Part shown: piece after piece, positions 60,052-64,000 of the stretch
Numbering within the stretch: the stretch's first letter is position 1
Layout of the letters: each line of letters starts with the position of its first letter
NCBI RefSeq assembly: GCF_000407565.1
Contig: NZ_ASWI01000006.1
Span: 22,746-86,745, forward strand
Length of the DNA stretch: 64,000 nucleotides
Direction of reading: 5' to 3'
Origin: Enterococcus cecorum DSM 20682 = ATCC 43198
GTDB lineage: Bacteria; Bacillota; Bacilli; Lactobacillales; Enterococcaceae
Made by a program: the position numbers and the translations under genes
Notes under the pieces: generated by a model
Told to the model about the DNA's origin: nothing
Databases searched by the model: none
The model's input: the letters and a program-made list of their open reading frames with translations, nothing else

Positions 60052-60886
60052 AGCTTTAGAAATTTGCAATTTAACAAAAACATTTAAAGATTTCAAATTA
60101 GATAATGTTTCATTTACTTTACCAGTAGGCTTTATAATGGGTCTGGTTGGAGAAAATGGTGCAGGAAAAACAACTACCATAAAACTGATTTTTGACCTAT
60201 TGGAAAAGGAAAATGGTGTGGTAAAGGTATTTGGAAATGATACTAAAAATGGTCATAATTATAAACAAGATATTGCTGTTGTGTTTGATGATTTATTTTT
60301 CGTAGAGGATTGGAAAATTTCTGATATAGAAAAAGCAGTTTCACCTTTTTATTCAAAGTGGGACACAAAATCTTTTCATACTTATTTAAATAAATTTAAT
60401 ATCAGTATGAATAAAAAAATAAAGGAATTATCAAAAGGAATGAAGATGAAATTAAATCTTGCAGTAGCACTTTCCCATCAAGCTAGATTATTAATCTTAG
60501 ATGAACCAACAAGCGGTTTAGACCCTGTTGCTCGTGATGAATTACTAGATATTTTACTAGAGTATATAGAAAATGAAAATAATAGTATCCTTTTTTCTAC
60601 ACATATCACTTCTGATTTAGATAAAATCGCTGATTATCTTACTGTTATGAATGACGGTAAAATATTTTATACTGGTGTGAAAGATGAACTATTCGACAAA
60701 TATTGTATAGTTAAAGGTGGGATTGAGGATTTAACACCTAATATAGAAACAAAATTAATAGGGATTCAAAAAGGTAAAACAGGATTTACAGCATTATTAA
60801 ATGTGGTAAATATGAAATATATTTCCGATAGTATGATTGTAGAAAAAGCTACACTTGATGAAATCCTAATTCATATTAACAAATAA
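60041..60886 (+). CDS. ABC transporter ATP-binding protein (YtrB/BcrA-like)
   Basis: A 281-residue ATPase: Walker A GENGAGKTTTIKL (about residues 38-50), signature LSKGMKMKLNLAVAL and Walker B RLLILDEPTSGLDP. The partner permease follows after 6 bp. A GntR regulator plus ATPase plus ABC-2 permease is the arrangement of inducible antibiotic- or envelope-stress exporters. The substrate is not known. Confidence 0.9.
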   Translation: MKTKALEICNLTKTFKDFKLDNVSFTLPVGFIMGLVGENGAGKTTTIKLIFDLLEKENGVVKVFGNDTKNGHNYKQDIAVVFDDLFFVEDWKISDIEKAVSPFYSKWDTKSFHTYLNKFNISMNKKIKELSKGMKMKLNLAVALSHQARLLILDEPTSGLDPVARDELLDILLEYIENENNSILFSTHITSDLDKIADYLTVMNDGKIFYTGVKDELFDKYCIVKGGIEDLTPNIETKLIGIQKGKTGFTALLNVVNMKYISDSMIVEKATLDEILIHINK

Positions 60887-60892
60887 AGGAGT

Positions 60893-61561
60893 ATGATTAA
60901 AATGACAAAACAATTAATAAACTTAGATTTTTACGCAATGAAACCATTATCCAAATTTATGTTTCCGTTTTTGCTTGTTCCAATTATTTTAGGAATAGTA
61001 GCAGACTTAGGAACAAGTATTATGGTAACTCTTACTTTTGTAGCCTTTATGCTGAATGTTTTATTTTCAATTACAGAGCGGAGTAATTTTAATAAGTTGT
61101 ATGGAACTTTACCAATAAAAAAATCAGCTCATATTCTAAGTCGATATTTATTTTCTCTTATTATTATAGGGATAACAGCTATTGTGTCCTTTATTATCTT
61201 TACTGTACTTTCTATTCTTATTAAAGGAAATATTAATTGGTTATATGGCATTCAATATTTATCACTTTCAATATTTATAGCAATATTTTTTATCAGTATT
61301 CAATATCCGTTTTATTATAAATTTGATTATATTAAAGGTAGTGTTATGGCTATATTACCGTATATTGCTTGCTTTGCCATTGGTATTCCTCTTATAAATC
61401 AACTAATGAAAAATCTGGTTTTTTATGAGAATGTAATGGAAGTCATAAGTTATTTCCAATCAAATACAGTGGTTCTAATTTTAATGGTGCTTACGCTTTC
61501 TCTTGTCTTGATAATGAGTTCTTATCTGTTATCAAAAAAAATACAAAAAAAAGAATTTTGA
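60893..61561 (+). CDS. ABC-2 transporter permease
   Basis: A 222-residue protein with six membrane helices and no soluble domain. It begins MIKMTKQLINLDFYAMKPLS; either ATG 60893 or ATG 60902 could start it, since AAAGGAG fits both loosely. It would form the membrane channel for the ATPase before it. It resembles short ABC-2 permeases in GntR-linked modules on mobile elements. Confidence 0.85.
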   Translation: MIKMTKQLINLDFYAMKPLSKFMFPFLLVPIILGIVADLGTSIMVTLTFVAFMLNVLFSITERSNFNKLYGTLPIKKSAHILSRYLFSLIIIGITAIVSFIIFTVLSILIKGNINWLYGIQYLSLSIFIAIFFISIQYPFYYKFDYIKGSVMAILPYIACFAIGIPLINQLMKNLVFYENVMEVISYFQSNTVVLILMVLTLSLVLIMSSYLLSKKIQKKEF

Positions 61562-61597
61562 TTTATTTATGAAGATATAAAAAGAATTATTTATATA

Positions 61598-62029
61598 GTG
61601 AGAGGCGGTGGTATTTATGGGAAGTTATTAGTAGTTTCGTTTGATGATAATGAAGAACACTTGTTTCAGCAAACTGTTAAATGGCTATCTTCTAAATTTG
61701 AAAGTAATCCTATACTTATTGAGAAAAGAGTAACTGGTTTTGATATAGATGTGTATACACGTACTTTTACAAATGAACATGGAAAATCTATATATCTAAC
61801 TTCAAAAGAATTTGACCTGTTATATTTTCTCTTTTGCCACAAAGGGCAGGTATTTACGAAAGACCAACTATATGAAAATGTCTGGGGCTTCCACAATGCC
61901 CCAGAGGGAAGCAATCTCACATCATTCATACGGAAACTAAGAAAGAAGATAGAGCCGTTTCCAGACAATCCGCAGTACATATTAACTGTCTGGGGTGTGG
62001 GCTATAAATTCAACGAAGAAAAACCGTAG
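61598..62029 (+). CDS. Winged-helix DNA-binding protein without a receiver domain
   Basis: About 143 residues. The C-terminal 95 residues are an OmpR/PhoB-type winged helix (IYLTSKEFDLLYFLFCHKGQ, EGSNLTSFIRKLRKKIE, ILTVWGVGYKF). The first 45 residues do not form a receiver domain. The start (GTG 61598) has no convincing ribosome binding site, so the gene may be N-terminally altered by the same rearrangements that shortened the element. Similar proteins are common in clostridial Tn916-like elements. Confidence 0.75.
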   Translation: MRGGGIYGKLLVVSFDDNEEHLFQQTVKWLSSKFESNPILIEKRVTGFDIDVYTRTFTNEHGKSIYLTSKEFDLLYFLFCHKGQVFTKDQLYENVWGFHNAPEGSNLTSFIRKLRKKIEPFPDNPQYILTVWGVGYKFNEEKP

Positions 62030-62068
62030 CTGTAATTCACATTCATGTGATCTACACGCTACGGTTTT
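62020..62068 (+). terminator. Bidirectional terminator between the winged-helix and XRE genes
   Basis: AAAACCGTAGC (62020-62030) and GCTACGGTTTT (62058-62068) form an 11-bp stem with a nested TCACAT/ATGTGA. It overlaps the end of both convergent genes. Confidence 0.92.
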
Positions 62069-62435
62069 ATTCGCTCTTGTTTATTATGTTTTCAAACAGC
62101 TTCACAGTTCGCATGGAAGCCTTTGTTGCTTTCATCACGTCCACCAGAACACGTATTTCATATTCGTTGCAATCGCTGAACAATTCTTTTGCTTCCTTTT
62201 CAAAGACTGGCTTTGACATTAAGGTTGTATCACATAGCAATTCATCAGCTGACACTTTCAGAAGATTTGCAATCGCAACAAGTGTTGTTAGACTGACACT
62301 GGAATTTCCAGTTTCGATATTACTGACGTGTTGTGGAGTGACACCTATTTTGTCAGCAACGGTTTCCTGTGTCATGTTCTGGTTTATTCTCGCTATTTTT
62401 ATTCTTTTTCCTATGGCTTTAAAGTCAAGCTCCAT
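62067..62435 (-). CDS. XRE family repressor (Tn916 Orf9-like)
   Basis: A 122-residue protein with an N-terminal helix-turn-helix (MTQETVADKIGVTPQHVSNI). It lies on the minus strand between an upstream cargo module and small plus-strand element genes, the same placement as orf9 of Tn916-like elements, where such a protein represses conjugation genes. The start is ATG at 62435 after AAGGAGTG, not the closer in-frame GTG. A palindrome AGTTATAG/CTATAACT lies upstream. Confidence 0.85.
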   Translation of the reverse strand: MELDFKAIGKRIKIARINQNMTQETVADKIGVTPQHVSNIETGNSSVSLTTLVAIANLLKVSADELLCDTTLMSKPVFEKEAKELFSDCNEYEIRVLVDVMKATKASMRTVKLFENIINKSE

Positions 62436-62531
62436 AGCTGGCACACTCCTTTCATTAAAAGTATTCCTCTATATTGTAACCTTTGTAAAAATGTATTATA
62501 ATGGTGTCATAAAATAAATCATTCCATGAGT

Positions 62532-62556
62532 TATAGTGACGAATGCTATAACTGAA
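62532..62556. promoter_or_regulatory. Palindrome upstream of the XRE gene, possible operator
   Basis: AGTTATAG and CTATAACT form a perfect 8-bp inverted repeat with a 9-nt spacer in the divergent region between the XRE repressor and the next plus-strand gene. It could be its operator or an RNA hairpin. Confidence 0.4.
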
Positions 62557-62576
62557 ATGTATATAAGAAATGAGGT

Positions 62577-62813
62577 ATGTATATGATTGGCTTTAAGAAA
62601 AGAGATACAAAAGACCTGTTAAAAACTATTGCCCGTCAACATGGTATTTCCGTCAAGGAAGTAAGGGCACAAATGCAGAAAACCATTGATGAAGCACGGA
62701 GCAATCCAGACCCAGAAAAACAGGCAGAGTTCAGTAGATACTTTGGGGACAGGACACCTACCCCAGAAGAATTTATTTATGTGGTGACAAAGAAACTAAA
62801 AAGCAAAGTATAA
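62577..62813 (+). CDS. Small conserved element protein
   Basis: A 78-residue soluble protein. LLKTIARQHGISVKEVRAQM looks like one helix-turn-helix unit, and the following Asp/Pro-rich part ends in TPEEFIYVVTKKLK. Proteins of this type recur in clostridial integrative elements, sometimes annotated as having a Spo0A-C-like fold. The function is unknown. It is 17 bp from the next gene and probably co-transcribed with it. Confidence 0.7.
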   Translation: MYMIGFKKRDTKDLLKTIARQHGISVKEVRAQMQKTIDEARSNPDPEKQAEFSRYFGDRTPTPEEFIYVVTKKLKSKV

Positions 62814-62830
62814 TATTGCGGAGGCAATAT

Positions 62831-63196
62831 ATGGAGTTGTTGGAAAAAGAGGAAAGCACGTTTTTATCGTTATGTAGTCCGCATGACCGTGATTTGCTGA
62901 CAGGACGTGCGGAAATGACATTGCAGGATTTTGAGCGGATAACCTATCTTATTATGACACTGGGTTTTTCCGTATATGCACACAACCTGCACAAGCAGTA
63001 TATGGATTTTACAATCCAACTGACAGAGCAGATTGACAGGGAGCATGAAATACTGGCAGACTACCCCAATTACTACCTTGACGAACAGGTATTTGAGAAG
63101 TGCCAGAGATGGATTGATGACTTCTGCAACCATATCCCTGCTGACAAACAAAAGTATTATCGGGATAAATTAAACGCACAAACAGATTTGAGATAA
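62831..63196 (+). CDS. Conserved element protein of unknown function
   Basis: A 121-residue soluble, acidic, probably all-helical protein beginning MELLEKEESTFLSLCSPHDR at ATG 62831, with GGAGG upstream. I cannot assign a family. Its position after the small protein, and before a nested terminator, mirrors small plus-strand genes near the regulatory end of Tn916-like elements. No catalytic motif is visible. Confidence 0.65.
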   Translation: MELLEKEESTFLSLCSPHDRDLLTGRAEMTLQDFERITYLIMTLGFSVYAHNLHKQYMDFTIQLTEQIDREHEILADYPNYYLDEQVFEKCQRWIDDFCNHIPADKQKYYRDKLNAQTDLR

Positions 63197-63197
63197 C

Positions 63198-63245
63198 AAA
63201 GGGTTATTGCTCCAGCGTATGCTGACCTGCAATAACCTTTTTCTA
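63198..63245 (+). terminator. Terminator closing the small-gene pair
   Basis: AAAGGGTTATTGC and GCAATAACCTTT pair; an inner CAGC/GCTG extends the hairpin. A T run follows. Confidence 0.85.
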
Positions 63246-63689
63246 TATCCTGCTAAAAAACAATATTATTGACGGAATTAAGACGGATTTTTCCTTTATG
63301 ATTTTGAAGTGGAAAATTGCCTTTTCATATCTGGCATTTTCTACATGGGAGGTCATATCATGGGAAGAAATTACAAAAGACAAACATTGCTACATAACAG
63401 TTAAAAAAATCATTCCACACAGAAAGGGGCTTTGCACTAAAAACCGTGTAGAATTTTATCGGAAAGATTCAAAAAAAAATACTCTCTTCTAATCAAAGTT
63501 TTAATCTGATTTTTGAGATGTACATCGCTTTCATGTAAACGTAAATGTGATAAAAATCAGAAAGTTATAGCTGTTTTTCTTATAAAAAATCCAAAAGAAA
63601 AGAACGAAGTTGAACTTCGTTACAGACTGTAGACAAAATCCAATTTATGGATAAGGTCTACAGTCTTTTCTTTTTTATAGTAACTTATT
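63246..63689 (+). other. Gap with no confident gene
   Basis: About 440 bp without a supported gene. It holds the start of what may be a truncated small ORF (ATGGGAAGAAATTAC at about 63360), a short hairpin AACGAAGT/AACTTCGTT (about 63605-63622) and a strong hairpin GACTGTAGAC/GTCTACAGTC (about 63625-63664) with T-rich sequence. Confidence 0.5.
63625..63676 (+). terminator. Terminator-like hairpin before the ISL3 end
   Basis: GACTGTAGAC and GTCTACAGTC form a 10-bp stem with an inner ATCCA/TGGAT and T-rich trailing sequence. Confidence 0.8.
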
Positions 63690-63742
63690 GGCTCTTTGTC
63701 AAATCGTGTTGGTGAAGACAAATTTGAATAAAACTTAGTCCG

Positions 63743-63777
63743 ATATGCGGCGCGTTCTGTGCGCCGCATATTTTTTT
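63743..63777 (-). terminator. Hairpin at the end of the ISL3 transposase
   Basis: ATATGCGGCGC and its complement form an 11-bp GC-rich stem directly after the transposase stop. Confidence 0.85.
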
Positions 63778-64000
63778 AGTTTTCAAAGATCAGACCTTGT
63801 TGTAAATAGATCCGTGCCCGAAAGTTATAAAAGTTGCGATAACCAAACGCAATTCGTTTAATCAGCTTGATCTTGTTATTCAGCCCCTCAGTGACGCCGT
63901 TTGAGTGGGACACCTTAAAGGCATTTGAAATACCCGATTGGTAGCGATGGAAGATCGTGAATTTCTTTTTAAACGACTGAGGTAACGTAGATGAAATTGT
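63776..64000 (-). CDS. ISL3-family transposase, C-terminal part
   Basis: The last 74 residues of a transposase that begins beyond the window. The segment includes FKVSHSNGVTEGLNNKIKLI with the conserved Glu of the DDE core and ends IAFGYRNFYNFRARI..LIFEN before TAA. The first codon in the window is at 64000. It matches the DDE_Tnp_ISL3 family found widely in enterococci. Only the C-terminus can be judged, so activity cannot. Confidence 0.92.
   Translation of the reverse strand, partial: TISSTLPQSFKKKFTIFHRYQSGISNAFKVSHSNGVTEGLNNKIKLIKRIAFGYRNFYNFRARIYLQQGLIFEN

Larger units (their letters stand above)
63690..64000 (-). mobile_element. ISL3-family insertion sequence, partial
   Basis: The terminal GGCTCTTTGTCAAATCGTGT starting at 63690 is the typical ISL3 inverted repeat. 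The element continues beyond the window edge, and the transposase reads on the minus strand. Confidence 0.9.

Noticed and set aside
63298..63492. 64-codon ORF before the ISL3 end
   Set aside because: No ribosome binding site, unusual composition and no family match; treated as non-coding remnant.

Overview
The window is chromosomal DNA of a low-GC Gram-positive coccus of the order Lactobacillales, most likely an Enterococcus. The evidence is the gene content and order: recQ with a YpbB-like partner and a LysM protein, then cmk-rpsA-der-hup; a DUF3042 gene; a class II galT; and an Epa/Rgp-type rhamnopolysaccharide locus directly after tsaB-rimI-tsaD. The species cannot be fixed from sequence reading alone. 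Most promoters that can be seen carry an extended -10 (TGnTATAAT).

Layout. 0.2-0.8 kb: riboflavin ECF transporter subunit ribU, followed by an intergenic run of five consecutive hairpins. 1.2-2.2 kb: WYL regulator. 2.3-9.6 kb: ferredoxin (minus strand), YpbB-like protein, recQ, LysM protein, cmk, rpsA, der and hup. 9.65-10.4 kb: a frameshifted DUF554 membrane protein. 10.5-17.0 kb: the isoleucine/valine operon ilvD-ilvB-ilvN-ilvC-ilvA, led by a 15-codon leader peptide (run LLLIVII) with mutually exclusive hairpins, that is, translation-coupled attenuation instead of a T-box. 17.2-26.1 kb: housekeeping genes (TPR protein, YpiB, YitT on the minus strand, cca, an unknown conserved protein, a secreted nuclease, rpmG, a 5-formyl-THF cyclo-ligase, a rhomboid protease, YqgQ, glcK, a rhodanese). 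26.1-26.6 kb: a non-coding stretch of about 280 nt with an elaborate nested fold, then DUF3042 on the minus strand. 26.7-31.5 kb: Leloir operon galK-galE-galT-galR with an operator-like palindrome around the -10. 31.6-33.9 kb: an ABC exporter pair. 34.1-36.8 kb: tsaB-rimI-GNAT-tsaD (tRNA t6A synthesis).

36.8-56.2 kb is a rhamnopolysaccharide (Epa/Rgp-type) locus: three GT2 glycosyltransferases, dTDP-rhamnose genes rmlA-rmlC-rmlB-rmlD, a secreted GH25 muramidase with seven Bsp-like repeats, a membrane-anchored GT2, the ABC exporter pair, a methyltransferase-glycosyltransferase fusion, a double-GT2 protein and a large multi-spanning, GT-C-like membrane protein. The rml genes make dTDP-L-rhamnose, the GT2 enzymes build the chain on the cytoplasmic face, and the ABC pair exports it.

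56.4-64.0 kb is mobile and decayed. An IS66-family element with near-perfect terminal inverted repeats but no target duplication abuts a remnant of a Tn916/Tn1549-like integrative conjugative element. That remnant holds a chimera of a thioester-domain surface protein and the C-terminus of a TcpC-like conjugation protein, interrupted by an ochre codon; a GntR-ABC-ABC cargo module; a winged-helix regulator without a receiver domain; an XRE repressor on the minus strand; and two small element proteins. The window ends in the 3' part of an ISL3-family transposase.

The strongest candidates for undescribed biology are the folded non-coding region at 26125-26408 and the hairpin array at 868-1027. 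The decayed junction at 58.7-59.5 kb and the ilv leader also deserve a second look. No CRISPR array, tRNA or rRNA gene was seen.
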